Source: Rubellimicrobium arenae (GTDB lineage: Bacteria > Pseudomonadota > Alphaproteobacteria > Rhodobacterales > Rhodobacteraceae). From it: a stretch of 64,000 bases of DNA. This document shows, one piece after another, positions 17,748 to 26,569 of this stretch. A model generated the notes under the pieces. The model made no database searches, was not told the DNA's origin, and saw nothing but the letters and a program-made list of their open reading frames with translations. Position numbers and translations under genes: made by a program. The stretch covers positions 124,001 through 188,000 of the forward strand of contig NZ_JAFMST010000002.1 in assembly GCF_017916275.1 (NCBI RefSeq), written 5' to 3'. Position 1 is the stretch's first letter. The number at the start of each line of letters is the position of its first letter.

Positions 17748-18703
17748 GAGGCCAGCGCCCGCCGGGCCGCCTCGGGCGGGGAAAGCCGCCCCGCCTCCAC
17801 CTCCGCGCGAAGCTCCGAGGTCAGGCGCGCGTCGCCGTGCAGCCGGGCCAGCGCCTGGGCCAGGAACTCCTCCTCGAACCAGCGCAGCCGCTGGTCCCGC
17901 CGCACGCGCGCAAGGTGCCCGGTGTCGCGCCGCCAGGCCCAAAGCCGCGCGATCGCGTCCCAGGCCTCGGGCAGGCCGGCCCCGGTCAGGGCCGACACGG
18001 TCAGGACGCAGGGGAACCCCTCGGGGTCCTGCGGCCGGGGCCGCATCAGGCGAAGCGCCGCCGCGTAGTCCCCCTGCGTCACCGTGGCCGCCGCCGCGTC
18101 CCGGTCGGCCTTGTTCACGAGGATCAGATCCGCGGCTTCCATGACCCCCCGCTTGACGCCCTGGAGGTCGTCGCCCCCGTGCGGGGCCAGCACCAGGGCA
18201 AAGATGTCGGTCATGTCCGCCACCAGCGTCTCGGACTGGCCGACGCCGACCGTTTCCACGATCACCACGTCGAACCCCGCCGCCTCGCAGAGCGCCACCG
18301 CCTCGCGCGTGCGGCGCGCCACCCCGCCCAGCTGCCCCCCGGCGGGCGATGGCCGGATAAAGGCCAGCGGCTCGCGCGAAAGCTGCTCCATCCGGGTCCG
18401 GTCGCCCAGGATGGACCCGCCCGACCGGGCCGAGGACGGGTCCACGGCCAGCACCGCGACCCGCGTCCCCTCCCCCACGAGCCGCATCCCGATCGCCTCG
18501 ATCAGCGTGGACTTGCCGGCCCCCGGCGTTCCCGACAGCCCAAGCCGCAACGCCCCTTCGGTCGCCGGAAGGGCGGCCAGCAGGGCTTCGGCGCGCGGGC
18601 GGTGATCCTCGCGGGCGCTCTCGACCAGGGTGATGGCGCGGGCCAGCGCCCGGCGGTCGCCCGAGGCGACGCCGCGGGCCAGGGTCAGGGGGTCGGGATC
18701 CAT
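17744..18703 (-). CDS. meaB: Methylmalonyl-CoA mutase-associated GTPase
   Basis: G-protein chaperone of the MeaB/ArgK family that protects and reloads adenosylcobalamin on methylmalonyl-CoA or related mutases. The P-loop GTPGAGKST is at residues 58-66, VAVLAVDPSS at 82-91, VETVGVGQSE at 149-158 and NKAD at 197-200. The 319-residue length is typical. Start choice is uncertain: ATG 18703 gives the usual MDPDPLTLARG N-terminus, while ATG 18712 and GTG 18718 are in frame. Methylmalonyl-CoA epimerase is in the same window at 46588, but the mutase itself is not. Confidence 0.93.
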   Translation of the reverse strand: MDPDPLTLARGVASGDRRALARAITLVESAREDHRPRAEALLAALPATEGALRLGLSGTPGAGKSTLIEAIGMRLVGEGTRVAVLAVDPSSARSGGSILGDRTRMEQLSREPLAFIRPSPAGGQLGGVARRTREAVALCEAAGFDVVIVETVGVGQSETLVADMTDIFALVLAPHGGDDLQGVKRGVMEAADLILVNKADRDAAAATVTQGDYAAALRLMRPRPQDPEGFPCVLTVSALTGAGLPEAWDAIARLWAWRRDTGHLARVRRDQRLRWFEEEFLAQALARLHGDARLTSELRAEVEAGRLSPPEAARRALAS

Positions 18704-18796
18704 GCCCGACATAGACACCGGGCCCGGCTCTCCTGTCCAGCGATGGCGCGCGCCTCTGCCCTACACTTCGCCGCCCCGATCCCGCATATGCGCCGC

Positions 18797-21175
18797 ATGT
18801 CCGAGCCGCTGCCCATCGACGCCGTCCTGCCCGACCTCCTCGCCGCGCTGGCCCGCGGCGGGCAGGCCGTGCTGCAGGCGCCCCCCGGCGCGGGCAAGAC
18901 GACGCGGGTGCCGCTTGCCCTCCTCGCCGCAGGCACCCCGGGCCGCATCGTCATGCTGGAGCCGCGCCGCCTCGCCGCCCGCGCGGCTGCCGAACGCATG
19001 GCGCAGACGCTGGGCGAGCCCGTGGGCCAGACCGTCGGCTACCGGATGCGGGGAGAATCCAAGGTCTCGCCCCAGACCCGGATCGAGGTGCTGACCGAGG
19101 GCATCCTGACCCGCATGATCCAGGCCGACCCCGACCTCCCGGGCGTCGGCGCGCTCCTGTTCGACGAGTTCCACGAACGCTCCCTCGCCGCCGATCTCGG
19201 GCTGGCGCTGGCGCTTGAATCCCGTGCGGCGCTGCGGCCCGACCTGCACCTGCTGGTGATGTCGGCGACGCTCGACGCGCAGCCGGTGGCCGACCTGATG
19301 GGCGCGCCGGTCGTCACCGCCGAAGGGCGCGCCTATCCCGTGGACCTGCGCTGGCTCCCCCGCCCCCTGGGCGACATGCGGATCGAGACCGCGACCGCCG
19401 CCGCCATCCGCGAGGCGCTGGAGGAGACCGAGGGCGACATCCTCGCCTTCCTCCCCGGCGAGGGAGAGATCCGGCGCACCGAGGCGCTGCTGGCCAGCCT
19501 TTCCGACGTCGCCGTCCGCCCCCTCTACTCCGCCCTCCCACCCGAGGCGCAGCGCCTCGCCCTCGCCCCCGCCGCCGCCCGCAAGGTGGTGCTGGCCACC
19601 TCCATCGCGGAAACCTCGCTCACCATTCCCGGCGTCCGTGCGGTGGTGGACGCGGGGCGGGCGCGGCGGTCGCGCTTCGACCCGGGCTCGGGCATGTCGG
19701 CGCTGGTGACGGAGCGCGTGACCCGAGCCGAGGCCACGCAGCGCGCCGGCCGCGCCGGTCGCGTCGCCCCCGGCGTAACTTACCGCCTCTGGACGCGCGG
19801 CGAGGAAGGCGGCCTGCAGCCCTTCCCCCCGCCCGAGATCCTGGCCGCCGACCTCGCGCCCCTCGCGCTCGACCTCGCGCTCTGGGGCTCGGAGGACCTG
19901 CCCTTCCTGACCCGCCCGCCCGAAGGCGCGATGGCCGAGGCGCGGCGGCTGCTGACCGACCTCGGCGCCATGCAGGACGGCCGCGTCACGACGCACGGCC
20001 GGGAGATGGCCACCCTCGCCGTCCACCCCCGCCTCGCCCACATGCTGCTGCGGGCCGGAAAGGGCGCGGCCCTGCTCGCCGCGATCCTGTCCGAAGGCGA
20101 ACGTCCGCCCCCCGGCACCTCCGACCTGTCCCCGCTGCTCGACGGCAAGCTCCGCCCCGAGTCGCGCGACCGCCTGAGGCGAGAGGCGAGCCGCCTGTCC
20201 CGTCTCGCGCCCGACCGGCCCGCGCTTGACCCCGGCGCCATGGCGGCGCTGGCCTATCCCGACCGCATCGCGCTGCGCCGTCCGGGCGACGCCCCGCGCT
20301 TCCTGCTGTCGGGCGGGCGCGGCGCGGTGGCCAGCCCCGGCGATCCCCTCGGCGCGCAGCGGCTCCTCGTGGTCACCGACCTCGATGGGGCGGGCGAGGA
20401 GGCGCGCATCCGCGCCGCCCTCCCCCTGTCCGAGGCCGATCTGCGCGCCGTCCTCGGCGACCGCCTCCGCACCACCGAGGAGGCCGTCTGGTCCCCACGC
20501 GACGGCCGCGTGCAGGCCCGGCGGCAGGAACGGCTCGGCGCGCTCGTCCTGTCCGACCGCCTATGGGAGAATGCCCCGCCCGAGGCCGTTGCGACGGCCA
20601 TGCTCGACGGCGTGCGGAGCCTCGGCCTGCGCCTGTCCGGGGCCGCCGAACGCTTCCGCGCCCGCATCGCCCTGGCCCGGTCGGCGGGCGGCGACCTGCC
20701 CGACCTGTCCGACGCCGCCCTTCTCGACACGCTCGGGGACTGGCTCCTCCCCTGGCTCGACGGGGTGCGCACGGAGGGCGAGTGGCGGAAGCTCGACCTC
20801 CTCCCCGCCCTTCGCGCGATGCTCTCGCACGCGCAGATGCAGGAGGTGGACCGCCTGCTGCCCGCCCATTTCACCACGCCGCTCGGCCGTCAGATCCCCA
20901 TCGACTACGCCCAGGACGGCCCCGAGATCGCCGTCCGCCTGCAGGAGATGCTGGGCGTCACCGCGCATCCCATGGCCGCCGGCAAGCCGATCCGCATCAC
21001 GCTCCTGTCCCCCGGCCAGAAGCCCATCGCCGTCGTCTCCGACCTTCCGGGCTTCTGGCGCGGCAGCTACCCCGAGGTCCGCAAGGAGATGCGCGGCCGC
21101 TACCCCCGCCACCCCTGGCCCGAAAGCCCCTGGGAGGCGGAGCCCACGCTCCGCGCCAAGCCCCGCGGCACCTGA
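18797..21175 (+). CDS. hrpB: ATP-dependent helicase HrpB
   Basis: DEAH-box-like RNA helicase of the HrpB family, 792 residues. Walker A PPGAGKTT is at about 29-36 and the Walker B variant DEFH at 123-126. SAT appears in VMSATLDA, and motif VI QRAGRAGR follows the ATSIAETSLTIPGV block. The HA2-like and HrpB C-terminal domains follow, ending PWPESPWEAEPT as is usual for the family. Its cellular role is poorly known. Two in-frame ATGs nine bases apart (18788 and 18797) lack a clear ribosome-binding site; the one starting MSEPLPID was chosen. Confidence 0.95.
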   Translation: MSEPLPIDAVLPDLLAALARGGQAVLQAPPGAGKTTRVPLALLAAGTPGRIVMLEPRRLAARAAAERMAQTLGEPVGQTVGYRMRGESKVSPQTRIEVLTEGILTRMIQADPDLPGVGALLFDEFHERSLAADLGLALALESRAALRPDLHLLVMSATLDAQPVADLMGAPVVTAEGRAYPVDLRWLPRPLGDMRIETATAAAIREALEETEGDILAFLPGEGEIRRTEALLASLSDVAVRPLYSALPPEAQRLALAPAAARKVVLATSIAETSLTIPGVRAVVDAGRARRSRFDPGSGMSALVTERVTRAEATQRAGRAGRVAPGVTYRLWTRGEEGGLQPFPPPEILAADLAPLALDLALWGSEDLPFLTRPPEGAMAEARRLLTDLGAMQDGRVTTHGREMATLAVHPRLAHMLLRAGKGAALLAAILSEGERPPPGTSDLSPLLDGKLRPESRDRLRREASRLSRLAPDRPALDPGAMAALAYPDRIALRRPGDAPRFLLSGGRGAVASPGDPLGAQRLLVVTDLDGAGEEARIRAALPLSEADLRAVLGDRLRTTEEAVWSPRDGRVQARRQERLGALVLSDRLWENAPPEAVATAMLDGVRSLGLRLSGAAERFRARIALARSAGGDLPDLSDAALLDTLGDWLLPWLDGVRTEGEWRKLDLLPALRAMLSHAQMQEVDRLLPAHFTTPLGRQIPIDYAQDGPEIAVRLQEMLGVTAHPMAAGKPIRITLLSPGQKPIAVVSDLPGFWRGSYPEVRKEMRGRYPRHPWPESPWEAEPTLRAKPRGT

Positions 21176-21193
21176 ATGGCGCGCGAGGACGGC

Positions 21194-21215
21194 CGCCCGG
21201 TCGCACGACCGGGCG
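21194..21215. terminator. Hairpin between convergent hrpB and gnd
   Basis: CGCCCGGTCG and CGACCGGGCG form a near-perfect palindrome with a tiny central CA, practically GCCCGGT/ACCGGGC with a 6-base loop. It lies between the two stop codons. There is no U-tract on either strand. Confidence 0.5.
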
Positions 21216-21223
21216 CCAAGGCG

Positions 21224-22675
21224 TCACTTCAGCTTGGGATCGGGGTCCGCCACCTTGTCCACCACCGTGTCGGCCCAGGGCCCGTGCTGGTGGACCGCCC
21301 CGGTGTCGAGCCGCACGAAGCCGTGCCGCCCGAAGTAGTCGCGCTGCCCCTGGATCAGGTCCGTCGTGCCCCGGGCCTGCGCGAACGTATCGGCAAAGGC
21401 CAGCGCCGCCGACAGCGCGGGAACCGGATGCCCGCCCAGCACCGCCGCCGCCACCACCCGCCGCAGCGCCGGCAAGGAGGCGCGCAGGTCCGCCGCGAAG
21501 GCGGGCGCGAGGATGAGCTGCCCCTGCGGCATCTCCCCCCGGAAGCCCGCCGCGATGTCGCCCAGCAGCGCCGAGCGGATGATGCACCCCGCCCGCCACG
21601 TCTCGGCCACCCGCGCCTGATCGAGGCCCCAGCCATAGGTCTCCGAGGCCGCCGTCAGGATGCGGAAGCCCTGCGCATAGGCCACGATCCGGCCCGCGAG
21701 CAGCGCGCCCTCCAGCTCGGACTCGGACAGCTCCACCGGCTTGCGCCCGGTGCCGAGGATGCCCTCCCCGATCTCCCGCGTCGCCTTTTCCGCCGACCAG
21801 CCGCGCGCGCCGACCGCCGCCTCGATGGCCGAGGCGCTCTGGCCCAGCGCCAGCGCCTCCACGACGGTCCAGCGGCCCGTGCCCTTCTGCCCCGCCTGAT
21901 CGAGGATCACGTCCACCACCGGCAGCCCGGTCGCGGTGTCCACCGCCGACAGCACGGCGGCGGTGATCTCCACGAGGTAGCTTTTCAGCCGCCCCCCATC
22001 CCACTGCCCGAAGATCGCGCCGATCTCGGCCGGAGCCTTGCCCTGGCCGTGGCGCAGCAGGCCATAGACCTCGGCGATCAGCTGCATGTCGGCGTATTCG
22101 ATGCCGTTGTGCACCGTCTTGACGAAGTGCCCGGCCCCGTCCGGCCCCATCAGCGCGGCGCAGGGCTGGCCCTCGTAGGTCGCCGCGATGGCCTCGAACA
22201 CCGGCTGGAGGTGCCCCCAGGCCTCGGGGCGCCCGCCCGCCATGATCGCGGGCCCGTGGCGCGCGCCCTCCTCGCCGCCGGACACGCCGACGCCCAGGAA
22301 GATCAGGCCCCACCCCTCGAGGTCGGCGGCGCGGCGGCGCGTGTCGTGGAAATCGGCGTTGCCGCAGTCCACCACCGTGTCGCCGGGCGACAGGTGCGGC
22401 AGCAGCGCCTCGATGGCCGCATCCACCGCCGGACCCGCGTCCACCATCAGGATGATCGCGCGCGGCGCGGGCATCGCGTCGGCCATGGCCGTCAGGCTCT
22501 CGTGCCCCGTGGCCTTGGCCGCCAGCGGCCCGGCGCCCTGCAGGAACGGCGGCACCTTGGCGGCCGTCCGGTTCGCCACATGCAGGGGGAACCCCTTCTC
22601 GAGGATGTTGAGCGCGAGCGCCGATCCCATCACGCCCAGGCCATAAAGCCCAAGGCTCGCCGTCATGTCCCGCAT
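21224..22675 (-). CDS. gnd: 6-phosphogluconate dehydrogenase (decarboxylating)
   Basis: Oxidative pentose-phosphate enzyme converting 6-phosphogluconate to ribulose 5-phosphate with NADP reduction. The Rossmann motif GLYGLGVMGSALALN is near residue 9. GVGVSGGEEGARHGPAIM and HFVKTVHNGIEYADMQ are conserved substrate and catalytic blocks, with Lys in the latter. The C-terminal tail (QRDYFGRHGFVRLD) is family-typical, and 483 residues is the usual length of the long form. The first ATG follows GGGAGA; a second ATG nine bases on is possible. It diverges from the NUDIX gene. Confidence 0.96.
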   Translation of the reverse strand: MRDMTASLGLYGLGVMGSALALNILEKGFPLHVANRTAAKVPPFLQGAGPLAAKATGHESLTAMADAMPAPRAIILMVDAGPAVDAAIEALLPHLSPGDTVVDCGNADFHDTRRRAADLEGWGLIFLGVGVSGGEEGARHGPAIMAGGRPEAWGHLQPVFEAIAATYEGQPCAALMGPDGAGHFVKTVHNGIEYADMQLIAEVYGLLRHGQGKAPAEIGAIFGQWDGGRLKSYLVEITAAVLSAVDTATGLPVVDVILDQAGQKGTGRWTVVEALALGQSASAIEAAVGARGWSAEKATREIGEGILGTGRKPVELSESELEGALLAGRIVAYAQGFRILTAASETYGWGLDQARVAETWRAGCIIRSALLGDIAAGFRGEMPQGQLILAPAFAADLRASLPALRRVVAAAVLGGHPVPALSAALAFADTFAQARGTTDLIQGQRDYFGRHGFVRLDTGAVHQHGPWADTVVDKVADPDPKLK

Positions 22676-22756
22676 CCCATTCTCCCGTCTGCTCCGTCCC
22701 GCCTAAGTAGCGGCTTGCCCGCGCCTTGGGCAACCGCAGGATGGCCTGTGGCCCAG

Positions 22757-22839
22757 TCGACATAGGCTGTCGAAAAATTGTTCAAGCGAACGTAACATAG
22801 ATCAGAGTAGCCATGCCCATATTCCTTATTGGTAAGGAA
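22757..22839. promoter_or_regulatory. Divergent promoter region of gnd and NUDIX gene with two dyads
   Basis: An AT-richer stretch between the divergent genes contains two perfect palindromes. TCGACA-TAGGC-TGTCGA is a 6-5-6 dyad suitable for a repressor. TTCCTTA-TTGG-TAAGGAA is a 7-4-7 dyad that could be an operator or a leader hairpin of the NUDIX mRNA. No named regulator motif was recognised. Confidence 0.45.
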
Positions 22840-22870
22840 CTACCTTCCCTGTACCGAGTTTGTTCCGCAC

Positions 22871-23338
22871 ATGACCTTGCAGCCCCTCAACATCTTTCCC
22901 ACCTACCTGGCCCGCCGCTACACCGAGCCGCGCTTTGCGCAGCTGGCGGCGCTGTGCTGGCGGAAGGGAAAGAAGGGGCCCGAGATCCTGCTCGTGACCT
23001 CCTCGTCCGGGCGCTGGATCCTTCCGAAGGGCTGGCCGATCGAGGGCAAGAGCCACTCCCATGCGGCGATGACCGAAGCCTGGGAAGAGGCCGGGGTCAC
23101 GCGCGGCAAGGCGTCGCGCAAGCCGGTGGGCCAGTACGTGGCCATCAAGCGCACCGCCGAAGGTGACGACGTGCCCTGCGTCCACCACGTTTATGCGATC
23201 AAGGTCCGCGAGGCCGTGGACGACTACCCCGAGGCGCATCGCCGCGACCGCGTCTGGGTCACGCCCGAGGATGCGATCCGCATGGTGGACGAGGATGGCC
23301 TCCGCGAGATCCTCCGGGACTTCCGCCGGATCGCCTGA
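22871..23338 (+). CDS. NUDIX hydrolase (diphosphoinositol polyphosphate phosphohydrolase-like)
   Basis: A 155-residue NUDIX-fold protein that should hydrolyse a nucleoside- or inositol-linked diphosphate using Mg2+. The segment GRWILPKGWPIEGK leads into the NUDIX box at residues 54-76. EAWEEAGV keeps the metal-binding glutamates (Glu69, 72, 73). Two box positions depart from the consensus: Lys60 where Glu is expected, and Thr68 where Arg is expected. The substrate is unknown. The ATG gives the familiar N-terminus; a TTG 42 bases upstream lies inside a hairpin. Confidence 0.85.
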   Translation: MTLQPLNIFPTYLARRYTEPRFAQLAALCWRKGKKGPEILLVTSSSGRWILPKGWPIEGKSHSHAAMTEAWEEAGVTRGKASRKPVGQYVAIKRTAEGDDVPCVHHVYAIKVREAVDDYPEAHRRDRVWVTPEDAIRMVDEDGLREILRDFRRIA

Positions 23339-23404
23339 AGCGAGCCGGGCTTGCGGCGCGCCGGCCCGCCGCCTTAAGTGGGCGGCAGGCCTTTGGGGGT
23401 GCAG

Positions 23405-24085
23405 ATGCGTCAGGACGATCCCTTCTGGGACGAGGCCGAGGAAGCCCTCAGCTCGCCGCGACGCCGCCGGATGCGGCCCGGTCCCCCCCGCAAGAAGCTC
23501 GCCCAGATCCTCGAGGAGCTGGCCGCCGACACCTCCCGCACGCGCATCTCGCTGGCCGATCTGGTCCAGGCCATGCACGGGCGGGCCTTCGGAGCGCTGC
23601 TCCTCGTCTTCGCCTTCCCGAACGCCATCCCGGCCATTCCCGGCACCTCCAGCATCCTGGGCCTGCCGCTCCTGTTCCTGTCGGCGCAGATGATGCTGGG
23701 CAAGCAGGTCTGGCTGCCCAAGGTCATCTCGCTCCGCTCCATGTCGCGCGACGACTTCGCCAACCTCGTGGAGCGGGTGAATCCCTGGCTCGAATGGGCG
23801 GACGGCTTCACCGCGCCGCGCCTGTCCTTCCTGGGCGATCCGATGATCCAGCGTGTCATCGGCGCCTTCTGCCTGATCCTTTCGATCGTGCTGGTGATGC
23901 CGGTCCCGCTCGGCAACATGCTTCCGGGGATCGCGCTGTGCCTGATCGCGCTGGGCGTGCTGGAGCGGGACGGGCTCTGGGTCTGCGGCGGCTTCGTCGT
24001 GGGCCTCATCGCCCTGCTCATCGCCTGGGGCGTGATCTACGCCATCTTCCGGGCGACGTGGTTCCTGCTCGTCAACGCCTTTTGA
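23405..24085 (+). CDS. exoD: ExoD-like exopolysaccharide synthesis protein
   Basis: A 226-residue membrane protein of the ExoD family. After a charged N-terminus, the conserved block HGRAFGALLLVFAFPNAIP and LGLPLLFLSAQMMLG is followed by about four more hydrophobic segments. In rhizobia exoD mutants are altered in exopolysaccharide and symbiosis, and the biochemical role is unknown. The start follows GGGGGT. The gene sits between the NUDIX and antiporter genes on the same strand. Confidence 0.85.
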   Translation: MRQDDPFWDEAEEALSSPRRRRMRPGPPRKKLAQILEELAADTSRTRISLADLVQAMHGRAFGALLLVFAFPNAIPAIPGTSSILGLPLLFLSAQMMLGKQVWLPKVISLRSMSRDDFANLVERVNPWLEWADGFTAPRLSFLGDPMIQRVIGAFCLILSIVLVMPVPLGNMLPGIALCLIALGVLERDGLWVCGGFVVGLIALLIAWGVIYAIFRATWFLLVNAF

Positions 24086-24140
24086 CGCGATCCACCCTGC
24101 CCGCTAGGCTCCGCGGGATGCCGTCCCCGAGGAGCCGCCC

Positions 24141-25964
24141 ATGGCCGAACCGTCCTCCGGTCCCGACCTCGCCGCCGCCGTGACCCTGCTCGGGGCGGCC
24201 GTCGTGGCCGTCCCGCTCTTCCGCCGCTGGGGCCTGGGCTCCGTGCTGGGCTACCTGGCCGCCGGGCTGGCCATGGGTCCGTCCCTTCTCGGCGTCGTCG
24301 AGGACCCCGAGCAGATGCTGCACGTCGCCGAGCTGGGCGTCGTCCTGTTCCTGTTCATCATCGGCCTCGAGATGGAGCCGCGCCGCCTCTGGTCGATGCG
24401 CCGCGACATCTTCGGGCTCGGGCTCGCGCAGGTCGTCCTCTGCATGGCGCTGCTGAGCTGGGTGGGGGTCACCCTGGGCTACTCGCTTGCCACCTCGCTC
24501 ATCGCGGGGACGGGCTTCGTGCTGACCTCGACCGCCATCGTCATGCAGATGCTGAACGAACGCGGCGACCTGTCGCGCGAAAAGGGCCAGCACATCGTCT
24601 CGATCCTCCTGCTCGAGGACCTGGCCATCGTCCCCCTGCTGGCGCTGGTGGCCTTCCTCGCCCCCGGCGGGTCCGAGCCCGTCACCGGGGCGGAGCGGGC
24701 GATGTCCGTGGCGGTGGGCCTTGGCGCCATCGCCGCGCTGATCCTGGCGGGGTGGTATCTCCTGAACCCGCTCTTCCGCTTCCTCGCCACCTTCGGCGGG
24801 CGCGAGGTGATGACGGCGGGGGCGCTCCTCGTGGTGCTGGGCTCCGCGCTCCTGCTGCAGGCGGGCGGGCTCTCGGCCGCGATGGGGGCCTTTTTGGCCG
24901 GGGTGCTCCTGTCCGAATCCACCTTCCGCCACCAGCTCGAAGCCGACATCGAGCCCTTCCGCGGACTTCTCCTCGGGCTCTTCTTCCTGGCCGTCGGCAT
25001 GTCGCTCGACCTGTCGGTCGTGGTGGACGGCTGGTGGGTGATCCTCATCTCGGTCGTGGCCTTCACCGTGCTCAAGTCGCTGGGCATCTACGTCGTCGCC
25101 CGGCTCTTCGGCGCCTCGCACGCCGAGGCGCTGGAGCGGACCGTGCTCATGGCCCAGGGGGGCGAGTTCGCCTTCGTCCTTTACAGCTCGGCGCTGGCGG
25201 TCGGCCTTCTGGACCCGCGCGGCTCGGCCATGCTGACGGCCATCATCGTGATCTCCATGATCCTGACGCCGCTGTTCGTCACGATCCACGACCGCTGGCT
25301 GCGCCGGCCCGAAACGCGGGACGACAGCGGCGCCGAGGCGCCCGACGGCCTCAGCGCCCCGGTGCTCATCATCGGCTACGGCCGCTTCGGCCAGATCGCG
25401 AGCCAGGTGCTGCTCGCCCGTGGCTGGTCGGTGTCCATCATCGACACCGACACCGACATGATCCGGGTCGCGGGCTACATGGGCATGAAGGTCTATTTCG
25501 GCGACGGCGCGCGGCTCGACATCCTGCACGCGGCGGGCGCGCACGAAGCCCGCGCCGTCCTGATCTGCATCGACAAGCCCGCCGACGCGCTCCGCATCGC
25601 CGAGATCATGAAGGCCGAATACCCCCTGGTGCCGGTCTTCGCCCGCGCCTTCGACCGCGCCCACGCGCTGGCGCTGATCCGCGCCGGGGTGGATTTCCAG
25701 CTGCGCGAGACCTTCGAAAGCGCGCTGACCTTCGGCGGCCGCGTCCTCGACGACCTGGGCGAGTCGCCCGAGGAGGTCGAGCAGGTGCTGGAGGAGGTCC
25801 GCCGCCGCGACCAGGACCGCTTTGCCGCGCAGATCACCGGCGACCTCACGAGCGGGCGGGAGCTGCTGCTCTCGAACCTCCCCGACCACCTGAGGGACGC
25901 CGCCCGCGCCGCGGCCCCCGACGGGCTGGCCGGCAGCCTCCAGAGCGTGAGCCGCTCCTCCTGA
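24141..25964 (+). CDS. CPA2 monovalent cation:proton antiporter with TrkA-N domain (KefB/KefC family)
   Basis: A 607-residue inner-membrane protein. The first about 380 residues form a 12-13 helix Na+/H+-exchanger-type unit with GLEMEPRRLW and TGFVLTSTAIVMQ motifs. A cytoplasmic TrkA-N Rossmann domain follows, with IIGYGRFGQIASQ near residue 410 and a charged tail. Such proteins exchange K+ or Na+ for protons and are gated by nucleotide or glutathione. No KefF/KefG partner is adjacent, so glutathione gating cannot be claimed. The start is preceded by GAGG. Confidence 0.93.
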   Translation: MAEPSSGPDLAAAVTLLGAAVVAVPLFRRWGLGSVLGYLAAGLAMGPSLLGVVEDPEQMLHVAELGVVLFLFIIGLEMEPRRLWSMRRDIFGLGLAQVVLCMALLSWVGVTLGYSLATSLIAGTGFVLTSTAIVMQMLNERGDLSREKGQHIVSILLLEDLAIVPLLALVAFLAPGGSEPVTGAERAMSVAVGLGAIAALILAGWYLLNPLFRFLATFGGREVMTAGALLVVLGSALLLQAGGLSAAMGAFLAGVLLSESTFRHQLEADIEPFRGLLLGLFFLAVGMSLDLSVVVDGWWVILISVVAFTVLKSLGIYVVARLFGASHAEALERTVLMAQGGEFAFVLYSSALAVGLLDPRGSAMLTAIIVISMILTPLFVTIHDRWLRRPETRDDSGAEAPDGLSAPVLIIGYGRFGQIASQVLLARGWSVSIIDTDTDMIRVAGYMGMKVYFGDGARLDILHAAGAHEARAVLICIDKPADALRIAEIMKAEYPLVPVFARAFDRAHALALIRAGVDFQLRETFESALTFGGRVLDDLGESPEEVEQVLEEVRRRDQDRFAAQITGDLTSGRELLLSNLPDHLRDAARAAAPDGLAGSLQSVSRSS

Positions 25965-25967
25965 CGG

Positions 25968-26456
25968 TCAGCCGCCCAGGAAGTCGCGCTTGCCCAGCTC
26001 CACGCCGTTGTGGCGCAGGATGTTGTAGGCCGTGGTCATGTGGAAATAGAAGTTCGGCACCGCAAAGCTGCCCAGGTAGACCGGCGCGGGAAAGGTCAGC
26101 TCGCGCGGGCCTGCCTTGACGGTGATGGTCCGGGCCTCCGCGCCCTCGAAGGTGTGTTCGGGCACGGACTCGATGAACGCCAGCGTCCGGCCGATGCGCT
26201 CCCGCAGCTCGGGGAAGGTCGACTCGGTGTCCTCGAAGCGCGGCACCTCCTGCCCGGCCAGCCGTGCGGTTGCGCCCTTGGCGTGGTCGGTTGCGATCAT
26301 GACCTGCCGCTTGAAGGGCAGCATGTCGGGGGCCAGCCGGTCGTTGACCAGCACGGAGGGGTCGATCTTCCGCGCCTCGCAATGCGCCTCGGCCTTGGCC
26401 AGGATGGCGTCGAGCGCCCGAAGCGAATGGGCAAAGGCGGGAACGGGGGATTGCAT
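25968..26456 (-). CDS. DUF1993 family protein (DinB/YfiT-like fold)
   Basis: A 162-residue soluble protein of the DUF1993 family. The motifs SLRALDAILAKAEAHCEARK, LAPDMLPFKRQV and PNFYFHMTTAYNILRHNGV are typical. The last holds a helix with histidines resembling the DinB-like four-helix metal-binding fold. The function is unknown. It converges with the antiporter gene with only three bases between the stop codons. Confidence 0.85.
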   Translation of the reverse strand: MQSPVPAFAHSLRALDAILAKAEAHCEARKIDPSVLVNDRLAPDMLPFKRQVMIATDHAKGATARLAGQEVPRFEDTESTFPELRERIGRTLAFIESVPEHTFEGAEARTITVKAGPRELTFPAPVYLGSFAVPNFYFHMTTAYNILRHNGVELGKRDFLGG

Positions 26457-26569
26457 CGGCGACTCCTTGGGTTGGTCGTGCGGACCAAACCCAAGCGGGC
26501 GCCAAAGGTCAAACCCCCGTCCGACCGCAGCCCGCCCCGGCGCCCGTCCGCCTCAGAACCACACCCGCC

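Noticed and set aside
24072-25889. A 605-codon minus-strand open frame rich in Glu, Gln and His
   Set aside because: It mirrors the antiporter gene, which has a convincing transporter and TrkA-N sequence.
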